Made by a program: the position numbers and the translations under genes. The notes under the pieces are model-generated. The model worked only from the letters and a program-made list of their open reading frames with translations. It was not told the DNA's origin and ran no database searches. 64,000 bases of DNA from Paenibacillus sp. TCA20 (GTDB lineage: Bacteria; Bacillota; Bacilli; Paenibacillales; Paenibacillaceae). Where the stretch lies: contig NZ_BBIW01000004.1 in the NCBI RefSeq assembly GCF_000732325.1, forward strand, positions 408,660-472,659, given 5' to 3'. Of the stretch, positions 37,310 through 46,230 are shown piece by piece (the stretch's first letter is position 1; each line of letters begins with the position of its first letter).

Positions 37310-38416
37310 ATGGTACACAGTAAAGACAACAAGATGACCGTAGGCGTGGTCTATGGAGGCAAGTCAGGAGAGCATGAGGTATCATTGCAGACTGCATTTG
37401 CCGTCATCAGCGCATTTGATTTTGATAAATATGAAATTATTCCTTTCTTTATTTCGAAGCAGGGAAGCTGGGCTAAGGGCGGCAGACTGACTGCGCCTCC
37501 TGCCAGTATAGATGAGCTTAAGCTCGGTGGGAATGCGGAAGAGACAAGAGATGCACTGAATACCGTATTCGGACAACTGTATGGTACCGAGGGTGAACTA
37601 GATGTTATGTTCCCGCTCTTGCACGGTACGAACGGTGAAGACGGCACCATTCAAGGCTTGTTTGAAATGGCTGATATCCCTTACGTGGGTGCTGGTGTGC
37701 TGCCTTCTGCAGCAGGTATGGATAAAGTCGTGATGAAGAAGCTGTTTGCACAGGCGGGTCTTGCGCAATGTGAATTTGCGTATTTCAATCATGTGCAGTG
37801 GAAGCGTGCGAGTCATGATCTCATCGTGGGGATGGAGGACCAGCTGGGCTATCCGATGTTTGTTAAACCAGCGAATCTCGGCTCCAGTGTTGGGATTTCC
37901 AAGGCTCGTAATCGCGATGAGCTTGTTCAGGCGGTTGAATTCGCATTCCGCTACGATATTAAAGTTATCGTCGAGGAATTTGTAGACGCGAGAGAAGTCG
38001 AAGTCAGCGTACTCGGTAACGAGGAAGCGATCGCTTCTGTACCGGGAGAGATTGTATCCTCCAGTGAATATTATGATTATGCGGCCAAATATATCGACGG
38101 CCAGTCACAGATGCTGATTCCTGCGCCGCTTGATGAGGAGGAGGCCGACCGTGTTCGCGAGGCTGCTCTCCAGGCTTTTCGTGCCATTGAGGGTAACGGC
38201 ATTACACGGGCCGATTTCTTCATTCGCAGATCGGACGGAGCACTGCTTATTAATGAAGTGAATACGATGCCGGGCTTTACGCCGTTCAGCATGTATCCGC
38301 TGCTGTGGCGGGAGACAGGTGTATCCTACAAAGCGCTGCTGGATCGGATGATTGAGCTTGCTCTGGAGCGGTATGCTCAGAAACAAGCACTGAATTACGA
38401 GAATGGTAACCGGTAG
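37310..38416 (+). CDS. ddl: D-alanine--D-alanine ligase
   Basis: A 368-residue ATP-grasp enzyme that makes the D-Ala-D-Ala dipeptide of peptidoglycan. It shows GKSGEHEVSLQTA (binding of the first D-Ala), HGTNGEDGTIQGL, KPANLGSSVGISKA (ATP-binding), EEFVDAREVEVSVLG and the metal-binding NEVNTMPGFTP. The start ATG follows CCGGAGGTAAG. Key residues appear intact; the region around the omega loop (SSEYYDYAAKY) contains Tyr, favouring D-Ala over D-lactate as second substrate. Confidence 0.95.
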   Translation: MVHSKDNKMTVGVVYGGKSGEHEVSLQTAFAVISAFDFDKYEIIPFFISKQGSWAKGGRLTAPPASIDELKLGGNAEETRDALNTVFGQLYGTEGELDVMFPLLHGTNGEDGTIQGLFEMADIPYVGAGVLPSAAGMDKVVMKKLFAQAGLAQCEFAYFNHVQWKRASHDLIVGMEDQLGYPMFVKPANLGSSVGISKARNRDELVQAVEFAFRYDIKVIVEEFVDAREVEVSVLGNEEAIASVPGEIVSSSEYYDYAAKYIDGQSQMLIPAPLDEEEADRVREAALQAFRAIEGNGITRADFFIRRSDGALLINEVNTMPGFTPFSMYPLLWRETGVSYKALLDRMIELALERYAQKQALNYENGNR

Positions 38417-38430
38417 TCGATGTGAACACG

Positions 38431-38457
38431 AAGGGGAGTGATATGCTCTCCTTTTTT
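38431..38457 (+). terminator. Terminator after ddl
   Basis: Stem AAGGGGAG/CTCTCCTT with a 7-nt loop followed by TTTTTT. Confidence 0.8.
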
Positions 38458-38521
38458 CATATATACAGGAAGTTCACAGAATCTTATGGATATAAAATTT
38501 GGGATACAGGAGGTTGTACGT

Positions 38522-38842
38522 ATGGGATTTCAAACAGAGTTTAATTCGGTCTGTAAATTTAAGAGTGATCAGGAGCTGTATGAGCTGCTGGAATATGGCC
38601 GGGGCAAAATGGTGAAGCAGGGCTTCAGGGTGTTCCCCACGGGTCAGAAGGTTATTGCCTATACACCTGAGAATATCGCGGTTGCTATAGTGAAAATTGT
38701 CGGCTGTATTGCCGAGATTAATTTTCAAGGACAAGAGGTCACTGAGGTGGAGATGATACTTGAACGCAAGCTGAACGAAGAGGAATCCCGGATTCAGACT
38801 GCGCTAGCTCACGAAATGTTTTTTGGAGAGCAGAATAAGTAG
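38522..38842 (+). CDS. Small conserved protein, tentatively DUF2584-like
   Basis: 106 residues. It begins MGFQTEFNSVCKFKSDQELYELL and contains GFRVFPTGQKVIAYTPENIAVAIVKIVG, a predicted beta-rich core, then a charged helix. The GFRVFP segment recalls the Bacillus DUF2584 family, but the match is from memory and tentative. The open frame reaches back into the ddl terminator. An excellent ACAGGAGGTTG site supports ATG 38522. Function is unknown. Confidence 0.72.
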   Translation: MGFQTEFNSVCKFKSDQELYELLEYGRGKMVKQGFRVFPTGQKVIAYTPENIAVAIVKIVGCIAEINFQGQEVTEVEMILERKLNEEESRIQTALAHEMFFGEQNK

Positions 38843-38926
38843 CCTTGAATGACGTTTCAAGCAGGTTTTAATCCGTAGACATAGGGTATAACTGTACTAT
38901 TATGACGAAGGGATTGAACCGCTTCC

Positions 38927-39922
38927 ATGATCGTACGATTCGGATATGTAGCCATGTCAATGGTGGTAGCGAACGCGTCACCGTCTAAGACGATGACGAT
39001 GGCGAGCTTTAACAAGATAGAAGACCGGGAAGCAGCGATCCGTAAGCTCGAACGCATTGCTGCCGAGAACTTACATAACACCCTCAGGCTGCTGAGGCAT
39101 AATCTGGCAAGTGATATCAAAGTCTATCGCTTCTCATCCAAGCTCATTCCGCTTGCTACACACGGAGATCTGGCCGATTGGGATCCATTTGCGGCATTAG
39201 TCCCCTCTTTTCAGGAGGTTGGTGATTTTGTGAAAAAGCACGGGATGCGAGTCTCGTTTCACCCTGATCATTTTACGGTGTTAAGTACACCACGGGAGGA
39301 AGTGCTGAGAAGCTCCATTCGTGATCTAATGCACCATAAGGCGATGCTTGATGCGATGGGACTGGATGCAAGGGCGAAGAACAATATTCATATCGGCGGT
39401 GCTTACGGGGACAAGAAGAAGGCCGCAGAACGATTCATCGTCAATACGGAAGCCCTGCCTCCCGAGCTGCTGCAGCGGATCACGCTTGAGAATGATGATA
39501 AGACCTTCACAGCGGTTGAAACGCTGGAGGTATGTAAGAAGACAAGCCTCCCTATGGTGCTGGATATACATCATCATTGGGTGAATAACGATGGGGAAGC
39601 GCCCTGGGAATTGTGGGAAGATATTCTGGAGACATGGAAGACGATCTATGCTCAGGCGGATTCTTCTCCTGAAGAAGTCCTGCCTCCCAAGATTCACGTT
39701 TCGAGTCCCAAGAATGAGAAGGATATCAGGAGCCATGCGGATGGAGTTGTGCTGGAGCCTCTGCTGGACTTCCTGCGTCATATTGCGGACCGGACCCCTG
39801 CTATTGATGTGATGATCGAAGCGAAACGCAAGGATGAGGCGTTATTTAACTTAATGAAGGATTTCGAGAAGCTCGCGGGGGAAGGTATCGAAATCATAGA
39901 CGGAGCCACAATTCGGATGTAA
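38927..39922 (+). CDS. uvsE: UV damage endonuclease UvsE
   Basis: A 331-residue TIM-barrel endonuclease that nicks DNA 5' of UV photoproducts and some other lesions. It begins MIVRFGYVAMS, as the family does. It shows VSFHPDHFTVLSTP, NIHIGGAYGDKKKA, LENDDKTFT, VLDIHHHWVN and DVMIEAKRKDEALF, which hold the metal-binding His, Glu and Asp residues. The ribosome-binding site is weak, but the N-terminal motif fixes the start. Such enzymes are common in spore formers. Confidence 0.93.
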   Translation: MIVRFGYVAMSMVVANASPSKTMTMASFNKIEDREAAIRKLERIAAENLHNTLRLLRHNLASDIKVYRFSSKLIPLATHGDLADWDPFAALVPSFQEVGDFVKKHGMRVSFHPDHFTVLSTPREEVLRSSIRDLMHHKAMLDAMGLDARAKNNIHIGGAYGDKKKAAERFIVNTEALPPELLQRITLENDDKTFTAVETLEVCKKTSLPMVLDIHHHWVNNDGEAPWELWEDILETWKTIYAQADSSPEEVLPPKIHVSSPKNEKDIRSHADGVVLEPLLDFLRHIADRTPAIDVMIEAKRKDEALFNLMKDFEKLAGEGIEIIDGATIRM

Positions 39923-40047
39923 GAAAATGCACAATATTTTGAAATAGGGCTTTTTACGTGTAACGAGAACACGTTTTAAACGTTACTATTATAGTAAGCT
40001 TAGCTATAGGTTCATTCTGTATAGCGCAAAGATACAAAGAAAGTAGT

Positions 40048-40920
40048 GTGATCGCTTTGAACGACAATCAGAAGATTCCATACGTAGTTACTAGTAAGAG
40101 TTATACTGCCGTTGCAATTAATGCTGCTGCCAAAGCGGGAGAGTGGATTAAGAGCCGTGCCGGCTCTGCCGTTAAAACGACGACGAAATTCTCAGCCCAG
40201 GATTTGGTGACCGAGGTGGATAAGGGTGCAGAACAGATGATTCGCAGACTGATCCTGACTCATTTTCCCGATCATGCGATCCTTGGTGAAGAAGGGGTTG
40301 AGCCGGGAGCGGAAGCATCTGCTAAGGCGCTTGAGGCTGCACGTGAGGAAGAATATTTGTGGATCGTAGACCCGGTAGACGGCACGACCAACTTCGTGCA
40401 TGGCTTCCCTTTTTTCTCCGTATCCATTGCACTTGCCCATCGCGGAGAAGTGATCGTAGGTGTAATCTATGATCCTATTCGAGATGAGCTCTTTGTAGCG
40501 GAGAAGGGGAAAGGTGCATATGTTCACGGAGATCGAATGAAGGTCTCTCGTGAAGAGAGCTTGTCAGACAGCTTGGTCGCGATTGGGTTTCCGCCTGATC
40601 CCGAATTTGCGCTTCCTGCAAACATGAGTGTTGCTAAGGCACTGGCACCCAAAGTTCGCAATTTGAGAGCAGGAGGCTCGGCCGCACTTCACCTTGCATA
40701 TGTGGCAGCAGGCAGACTCAGCGCATATACCGAGATTGGACTCAACCCTTGGGATATCGCTGCAGGAGCGCTGCTGGTTCAAGAGTCCGGGGGAACCGTG
40801 ACAGATACACAAGGCAATCCATATCATCTGGCGGTTCGGTATGTTGCAGCAAGCAATGGTCAAATTCATGAAGAACTCATTCGTACACTGACAGAAGAGA
40901 ATGCAACCGGCGTAAACTGA
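40048..40920 (+). CDS. Inositol monophosphatase family protein
   Basis: 290 residues with the SuhB/IMPase fold. Mg-binding motifs are ILGEEGV, WIVDPVDGTTNFVHGFPFF and NPWDIAAGALLVQESGG. In Firmicutes such proteins may act on inositol-1-phosphate, NADP or fructose-1,6-bisphosphate; the sequence does not decide. The start is GTG with a poor ribosome-binding site; TTG 40057 is an alternative. Inverted repeats (39956-39974 and 39960-39985) lie in the promoter region. Confidence 0.9.
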   Translation: MIALNDNQKIPYVVTSKSYTAVAINAAAKAGEWIKSRAGSAVKTTTKFSAQDLVTEVDKGAEQMIRRLILTHFPDHAILGEEGVEPGAEASAKALEAAREEEYLWIVDPVDGTTNFVHGFPFFSVSIALAHRGEVIVGVIYDPIRDELFVAEKGKGAYVHGDRMKVSREESLSDSLVAIGFPPDPEFALPANMSVAKALAPKVRNLRAGGSAALHLAYVAAGRLSAYTEIGLNPWDIAAGALLVQESGGTVTDTQGNPYHLAVRYVAASNGQIHEELIRTLTEENATGVN

Positions 40921-40988
40921 TGCCTCTGCTGCATAATAGGCTCCTCTGCGGTGGAATAATGTATGCAAAAACAAAGGAGTGATGGATC

Positions 40989-41222
40989 GTGAAGGATTCA
41001 CGTGAACTGGAGCGCCAGCTTAGCGAAATGCTGACGGAAGGAGAGCCTGAATTTGGAGACCGCAAGGAAAGAGAGCGGCAGAACATATCTCCGAAGCACG
41101 AAATCCGCATTCAGACACAGCTCGATCCGATTGTAGAAGAAACGAAGAAGTTTCGCAGTATGGCGAAGGAAGTAGATCATCGGTATGATGACTATATGAA
41201 GAAGGCCGGTTTATCCGAGTAA
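40989..41222 (+). CDS. Small charged protein of unknown function
   Basis: 77 residues, very rich in Glu, Lys and Arg, predicted almost wholly helical and soluble (DPIVEETKKFRSMAKEVDHRYDDYMKKAG). The start is GTG, preceded by AAAGGAGTGATGG. Strong terminator downstream and clear ribosome-binding site suggest a real gene, possibly co-transcribed with the phosphatase-family gene 68 nt upstream. No family was recognised. Confidence 0.7.
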   Translation: MKDSRELERQLSEMLTEGEPEFGDRKERERQNISPKHEIRIQTQLDPIVEETKKFRSMAKEVDHRYDDYMKKAGLSE

Positions 41223-41249
41223 TCACCGCTATTTATTGATTAATATTAC

Positions 41250-41283
41250 AGAGATGCCCCGATATCGGGGCATCTCTTTTTCG
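41250..41283 (+). terminator. Terminator after the small charged protein gene
   Basis: Perfect stem AGAGATGCCCCGAT/ATCGGGGCATCTCT followed by TTTTT. Confidence 0.9.
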
Positions 41284-41346
41284 TGTGAAGTTGTTAAATA
41301 GTAGTATCTCCCTCCATATGCTTGGTGGTAAAATAAGGAACATGGC

Positions 41347-42639
41347 ATGAGAGAGGGGATATTGTTACATATGATGAAGATCACAGGCTTCAAGAGAAGG
41401 GCTAAGCAAGGCGTTGTCTCACTGTTTGCAGGGGTGCTCTTCTTGAGCGCAGGGCACACGGCGGTGAATGCGCAGGAAGTGGCTGGCACGGAGCCGTTTA
41501 AGATCGTCGCACTTGGGGATTCCATCACGGTAGGCTATGAGCCGGGGATGGAGGATTACTCTACAGCTCCTTATGGCTACGTCGAGCGTTTACTTGAGCA
41601 AGGTCTATTGCATGAGCGGACCGTGGTAACGAACTACGGAATTGGCGGCTTAAAAAGCAATGGATTGAAGCAGTTTACGGAAGCGATACTAAATAAGAAG
41701 TCCGTAACACCTGAGGATATACAGCCCGGACTTCCAGATGCTCGTGTGGCCTCTTATATGGCAAGTATCGCTCAGATTAATCAGGATGTAGCCGAGGCAG
41801 ATGTCATTACGATTACGATCGGCGGCAATGATGTATCGGAGCTGCTGGTGACCGCAGACGGAATGAACGCTTCAGATTTGGATCGCAGAGTTGAGGAGCT
41901 GCTTGCAAAATATACATTAGAGGTTACGGCCGCTGTTCAGCAGCTCCACACCATGAATGGTGATGCTATAATCGTGCTGGCAGATCAGTATCAGCCGGTT
42001 CCCAAGGTGGGGAATGCAGGACTTTATGCCAAGCTGATGGAAGCAAGCGCTGCCTTTACCCGCACAGTGGATGCGCTGGCCACTGAACTCAGCACTCAGG
42101 GCGTATCGATCAAGGTCGCACACATCGCTGAGGCGTTCGTCGGTGGAGAGGGAACGATGACCCATATGATTGGCAGCCGGGATTTTCATCCGAATCAGCT
42201 CGGTTATGAGGCGATTGCCAAAGTATTTGCAGAAACAATATGGGGGCAATATGTGAAATTAAAGGCGGTAGAGGCCGGGGAGCCGATGAACATTATCGTC
42301 AGCGGACAGCTGCTGAATACTCCGTATAAGCCGGTGCTGCGAAACAATCAGAATTATGTGGCGATTCAGGATATTGTAAGTGCCGTAGGCGCGAAATCAC
42401 AGTGGATTCATGAAGCAAAGGCGACGATGATTACTTATAATGCAAATCGAGTACAGATCCAGATTGATAAGCCGAGTGTACTCGTGAATGATCAGCTGAT
42501 TCCTGTGAAGAATGCTCCTTTCCTCCATCAAGTTGGCAAGGTAGCGAAGACTTATGTACCTCTTGCCCTTATCGCTGAAGGGCTGGGCTATGATGTACAG
42601 TACAATGCTAAGCTTAAGACCGTCTTTATCAATCCGTAA
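41347..42639 (+). CDS. Secreted GDSL/SGNH esterase with copper-amine-oxidase-like stalk domain
   Basis: 430 residues. An N-terminal signal peptide (KRRAKQ, then a hydrophobic core, probable cleavage near VNAQ) precedes an SGNH hydrolase: the nucleophile Ser in VALGDSITVGYE, block III TIGGNDVSE, and His in SRDFHPNQLG. The C-terminal 110 residues (VLRNNQNYVAIQDIV ... YVPLALIAEGLGY) match the copper amine oxidase N-terminal-like domain that Paenibacillus uses as an extracellular module. It is likely a surface or secreted esterase. The start ATG 41347 has AAGGAAC; ATG 41371 is an alternative. Confidence 0.87.
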   Translation: MREGILLHMMKITGFKRRAKQGVVSLFAGVLFLSAGHTAVNAQEVAGTEPFKIVALGDSITVGYEPGMEDYSTAPYGYVERLLEQGLLHERTVVTNYGIGGLKSNGLKQFTEAILNKKSVTPEDIQPGLPDARVASYMASIAQINQDVAEADVITITIGGNDVSELLVTADGMNASDLDRRVEELLAKYTLEVTAAVQQLHTMNGDAIIVLADQYQPVPKVGNAGLYAKLMEASAAFTRTVDALATELSTQGVSIKVAHIAEAFVGGEGTMTHMIGSRDFHPNQLGYEAIAKVFAETIWGQYVKLKAVEAGEPMNIIVSGQLLNTPYKPVLRNNQNYVAIQDIVSAVGAKSQWIHEAKATMITYNANRVQIQIDKPSVLVNDQLIPVKNAPFLHQVGKVAKTYVPLALIAEGLGYDVQYNAKLKTVFINP

Positions 42640-42692
42640 AAATAAGGCAGATGACAGCCCTTCATAGTGCTTCATACCTGTTCACAGCTGTA

Positions 42693-42722
42693 GCTGCTCT
42701 CTTCATGAGGGCGGCCTTTTTT
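42693..42722 (+). terminator. Terminator after the GDSL esterase gene
   Basis: Stem GCTGCTCTC/GAGGGCGGC (two G-U pairs) with a 5-nt loop followed by CTTTTTTT. Confidence 0.75.
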
Positions 42723-42750
42723 ATATTCCGATCAATTGCTTTGATCAAGA

Positions 42751-42786
42751 TGATTGAAGCAGCCAAAGGTATTATGAAATTGATTC
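42751..42786 (+). repeat. Dispersed 36-nt intergenic repeat, copy 1
   Basis: Matches 59708-59743 at 34 of 36 positions, same orientation, no flanking similarity beyond TTTGATC upstream. It lies in a 309-nt gap before an AraC-type gene that otherwise holds only the esterase terminator and AT-rich DNA. Confidence 0.7.
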
Positions 42787-42948
42787 GATTCACTGTACAA
42801 TAATTATGAACTTGTAATATAATCAACAACAAAGACTTCTACAGACAAACACAGAATAATTAATGATTTATATTTCTGCATCACAGATTTTGTTTCGATT
42901 TACCTGCGTACTGAGGTCAGGCTTCTATAAAAGGAGGCGTGCGAATGC

Positions 42949-43392
42949 ATGAATAATTTGGATCATGTTGTTAGTCGAGCTTGGGATTCCGGCAGCAGAA
43001 GGTCCGCACCTGTAATCAGACTCCGTGTCTTCAGAGAGGAGGAGGACAGCGTCAAACAATCGGCGATTGTCAGCTCCATGCTGGAGCTGGTGCACCATCA
43101 TTATGCCGATGCTGATCTATCCCTGAATACGGTAGCAAGACATATGCTGTACATGAATCCGGATTATTTAGGTAAAATGTTCAAGAAGGATACAGGGCTT
43201 AATTTCTCTCAATATTTAAATCAATACCGGATACGACAAGCCTGCAGTTATATTCAGCAGGAAGATGAGGATGTCAGAATTTTCGAGTTAGCAGAATGGT
43301 TTGGCTTCGGCGGAAATTCAGGTTACTTCAGCCAAGTATTCAAGAGATGGACAGGGATGACACCGTCTCATTACAAAAGAAGGGCAAGATGA
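42949..43392 (+). CDS. AraC-type helix-turn-helix regulator, short form
   Basis: 147 residues. Residues about 40-145 form a full AraC DNA-binding domain with two HTH motifs (SLNTVARHMLYMNPDYLGKMFKKDTG and the closing FGFGGNSGYFSQVFKRWTGMTPSHYK). There is no receiver or cupin sensor domain; the N-terminal 40 residues are charged and unmatched. It precedes the acetylesterase by 30 nt, so it is likely the operon's own regulator. It may be a truncated YesN-type response regulator. The AAAGGAGGCG site supports the start. Confidence 0.85.
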   Translation: MNNLDHVVSRAWDSGSRRSAPVIRLRVFREEEDSVKQSAIVSSMLELVHHHYADADLSLNTVARHMLYMNPDYLGKMFKKDTGLNFSQYLNQYRIRQACSYIQQEDEDVRIFELAEWFGFGGNSGYFSQVFKRWTGMTPSHYKRRAR

Positions 43393-43422
43393 TGTTTTGT
43401 ACATTGTAAGGAGGACGAACTC

Positions 43423-44619
43423 TTGAGCACAAGCACACTATCCCATTTCAAATTTGACTTTGGTCCCGGCATCACTGCAAACGGTTACATTGGAATCCAG
43501 CCTGACACGATTTACGATGAGGGGCTCGGATACGGGTTTGAGTCAGTCGGCAAAATTTATGGAAGAGACCGGGCGGAAGTACGATTGGCTCCGAACAATC
43601 AACAGAGCAATGTGAGCGAGGGGGCATCTGGATCAGACAGGAAGCGTTTGCAGGACAGCTTCTGCATTCCGCTGAACACGGTATTTCGCCTGGATGTCCC
43701 TGCGGGGAGCTACCGAATTCATTTGCTCATCGGTGATGAATTAACCGAGACGAGGACGATCATAAAGGCGGGGGAAGGGAGGCTGATCCTTCCCGAGATA
43801 CACACGCCGCCAGGACAATGGATTGAGGAGAAATGCACCGTTCATGTGAGGGAGGGAGATTCATTACGACTCTCCTTCTCGGGAGCTGCGCCGCGGATTA
43901 ATGCGATAGAGGTTATGCCTGCCAATCAAACATTGACGGTATTTATCGCCGGAGATTCAACCGTATGCGACCAGCCTGCAGCAGGCTACCCGTACTCGGG
44001 CTGGGGACAGATGCTTCCTGCCTGCTTCAAGCATGACGTGGTGGTAGACAATCACGCGCATTCCGGTCGCAGCACAAAGAGCTTTATCGACGAAGGAAGG
44101 CTTGCAGCGATCGAGAAACGCATCAAACCTGGAGATTACCTATTAATTCAGTTCGGACACAATGATGAGAAATCGGATGCGCAGCGGGGGACACAGCCGT
44201 TTACAACTTATAAAGAGTATTTACACCAATACATAGATACGGCAAGGCGTCATGAGGCTTATCCAATTCTTGTTACGCCTGTGCACCGAAGATACTTTAA
44301 TGAGGATGGAAGCTTGATCGACACGCATGGCGACTACATTACAGCGGTTAAGGAGCTTGCTGTGGAGGAAAAGGTTCCAATGATCGACCTAGCAGCGCGC
44401 AGCAGGGTGCTCTTTGAAGAAGCAGGCGTAGAAGGGAGCAAACATGACTTTTTATGGGCGTTCCCAGGCGAATATATGAACCACCCGGCAGGAGTGGAGG
44501 ACAACACGCATTTCTCTGTCCGCGGAGCTACCCGGCTGGCCAAAGAGGTGGCAGCTGCCCTATCCGAGCTTCAATTGCAGCCGCTTCAGATGTATCTTCG
44601 GGGCCATATCAATCGATGA
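43423..44619 (+). CDS. Rhamnogalacturonan acetylesterase-type SGNH hydrolase
   Basis: 398 residues. The N-terminal 160 residues form a malectin/galactose-binding-like domain (FKFDFGPGITANGYIGI). The SGNH hydrolase follows: Ser in FIAGDSTVCD, Gly in GWGQML, Asn in FGHNDEKSD, and Asp/His in DNTHFSVRGA. This is the RhgT/YesT arrangement, an enzyme that removes acetyl groups from pectin rhamnogalacturonan. There is no signal peptide, so it probably acts on imported oligosaccharides. The start is TTG after an ideal AAGGAGG. It lies between an AraC gene and an ASRT homologue. Confidence 0.88.
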   Translation: MSTSTLSHFKFDFGPGITANGYIGIQPDTIYDEGLGYGFESVGKIYGRDRAEVRLAPNNQQSNVSEGASGSDRKRLQDSFCIPLNTVFRLDVPAGSYRIHLLIGDELTETRTIIKAGEGRLILPEIHTPPGQWIEEKCTVHVREGDSLRLSFSGAAPRINAIEVMPANQTLTVFIAGDSTVCDQPAAGYPYSGWGQMLPACFKHDVVVDNHAHSGRSTKSFIDEGRLAAIEKRIKPGDYLLIQFGHNDEKSDAQRGTQPFTTYKEYLHQYIDTARRHEAYPILVTPVHRRYFNEDGSLIDTHGDYITAVKELAVEEKVPMIDLAARSRVLFEEAGVEGSKHDFLWAFPGEYMNHPAGVEDNTHFSVRGATRLAKEVAAALSELQLQPLQMYLRGHINR

Positions 44620-44635
44620 GTGGGGGATAAGCACA

Positions 44636-45025
44636 ATGAATCCAATAGAAGCAAAGGGATATGAACCACTTGGACGCACAACATGGATGATTCCTGACGG
44701 TTACATTCCGCCTGACAGCAGCGGCAGTCTTGAGAGTCATGAAAGCATCTGTGTTCTTAATACAGGCAGCGAGGATGCCCAATTGGTGATGACTATATAT
44801 TTCGAAGACAGGGAGCCGATGGAGGGAATCGAGACTGTCGTTCCTGCCAGGAGAACTCGTCATATTCGAACCGCAGGACTTGAATCAGAGGGACAGAAGA
44901 TTCCTCCCGGCGTTCCTTATGCAATCACAGTGCAGAGTGATATTCCGATCATTGTTCAATACAGCAGGCTGGATACAACACAGCCGGAGCTGGCACTGAT
45001 GAGTGTAATGGCTTATCCGATCTAG
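44636..45025 (+). CDS. Sensory rhodopsin transducer (ASRT) family protein
   Basis: 129 residues closely following the Anabaena sensory rhodopsin transducer: GRTTWMIPDGYIPP, SHESICVLNTGSEDAQLVMTIYFEDREP, VPARRTRHIR, IPIIVQYSRLDTTQPELALMSVMAY. The fold is a small beta-sandwich that forms tetramers. No rhodopsin gene is present in the window. The gene follows the acetylesterase by 16 nt, so it belongs to that operon and probably serves sugar metabolism or regulation rather than light sensing. That role is inference from context. Confidence 0.9.
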   Translation: MNPIEAKGYEPLGRTTWMIPDGYIPPDSSGSLESHESICVLNTGSEDAQLVMTIYFEDREPMEGIETVVPARRTRHIRTAGLESEGQKIPPGVPYAITVQSDIPIIVQYSRLDTTQPELALMSVMAYPI

Positions 45026-45033
45026 ATTCATAT

Positions 45034-45070
45034 TAAAAAGAGGAATGACGGATTGTGAGTCATTCCTCTT
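45034..45070 (-). terminator. Terminator between the ASRT gene and the ger operon
   Basis: Perfect 11-bp stem AGAGGAATGAC/GTCATTCCTCT. The T tract lies on the minus strand, so it ends the ger transcript; it may also serve the plus strand. Confidence 0.78.
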
Positions 45071-45084
45071 CTGAATATTCTGGC

Positions 45085-46230
45085 TTATTTGTACGTAGTT
45101 GTATTTACCGGATGGATATTCACCTTTACTTCTCCCAGCTCGTAATTGTCGATGGGGTGTTCTTTATCCTTGGATAATTTCTTCCACAAGTCAAGATGCC
45201 TTCGATACAGGTGCTCTTCCAAGCTGTAAATATCCATTTTCTTCGCCTTGGTCTGTTCGAATGTGTAACGTATTTTCTCCACCATCCGGCGTTCTGTTTC
45301 CTTTTTCAGTTGTACATCCGATGCCAGCTGCTCGTCCTCGAGAACGGTCGCTTCGGCATTTACGGTAATATTGAAGGTAACCGTATGATTATCCTTGGTT
45401 ACAGCAGAGATATTGGACTTCGCATCACGAACGAGCATCACATGTGAGCTCTTCAATTCAGGATCAAGGTCCAGGGGATACTGCTGCATTTTACGGTAGC
45501 TGACATATCTTGCACCATCTGCTTCCTGACCGCTGACTTTCCCCGTATTTTTCTTCTTAGAAATCAGGTAGAGTCCATCAAAATAGATCATATGCGGCTT
45601 CTTGTTACTCTCTTGATTCCAGGCCTCCGCATTTGTGGCGACAGAAGGAAGCAGGACAGTGGAAGCAGGCTCTCGAAAACCGTCTAGAAAAAAATGAATC
45701 CGGATCGGTTCGTATTCAGAGCTTTGACGATACAGAGAAACAGGCTCAAACAATTCAATGCTTTGCACCGATTGGTTCAGCAAGGACGAGGCGGTCAGCA
45801 GTGTCTTAAGGTCTTCGCTTGTGCCATACATCCATGGCGTATAACGCAGCTCACCCGAGTGAAGGATGACATCAAGCGTCTCCTCCAGCTTCTGGTTTAA
45901 TATATTTTCAGAGAGAACGATGGCTTTCACATGTGTCCACATGGTTCTCTGCTGTGAAGTGCGGTACAAATCATAAATTGCGAGCATCAGTGTCTTCCCT
46001 TTTCCTTCACCTACCCATATCGTTCCTTCATTAACTTGGTTGGGGCCTTCCTGTTTAGCTATATTGGCAAAATCCACGACCTGCGCATAGGCGATAAATT
46101 GCTTGTCCCGGTAATCGACTCCCAGTGTTGTAATAAAATTGATGCTTTGAACTTCCTTCGTACTCCAGCATCCACTGAGCAGCAGCATGAGGGAGAGGAG
46201 GCAGCATAACAGCAGTAATCTCACTCTCAT
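45085..46230 (-). CDS. Ger(x)C family spore germination lipoprotein
   Basis: A 381-residue C subunit of a GerA-type nutrient germinant receptor. The N-terminus is a lipoprotein signal ending LLLSGCWSTKEV, so Cys is lipidated and the protein sits on the outer face of the spore inner membrane. Family segments include FITTLGVDY, GEGKGKTL, and the C-terminal helical charged region. Its ATG overlaps the stop of the A-subunit gene (ATGA), so the two are translationally coupled. It is the last gene of the ger operon. Confidence 0.93.
   Translation of the reverse strand: MRVRLLLLCCLLSLMLLLSGCWSTKEVQSINFITTLGVDYRDKQFIAYAQVVDFANIAKQEGPNQVNEGTIWVGEGKGKTLMLAIYDLYRTSQQRTMWTHVKAIVLSENILNQKLEETLDVILHSGELRYTPWMYGTSEDLKTLLTASSLLNQSVQSIELFEPVSLYRQSSEYEPIRIHFFLDGFREPASTVLLPSVATNAEAWNQESNKKPHMIYFDGLYLISKKKNTGKVSGQEADGARYVSYRKMQQYPLDLDPELKSSHVMLVRDAKSNISAVTKDNHTVTFNITVNAEATVLEDEQLASDVQLKKETERRMVEKIRYTFEQTKAKKMDIYSLEEHLYRRHLDLWKKLSKDKEHPIDNYELGEVKVNIHPVNTTTYK

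Noticed and set aside
38438..38521. N-terminal extension of the DUF2584-like protein
   Set aside because: It overlaps the ddl terminator and skips the strong AGGAGGTTG site before ATG 38522.
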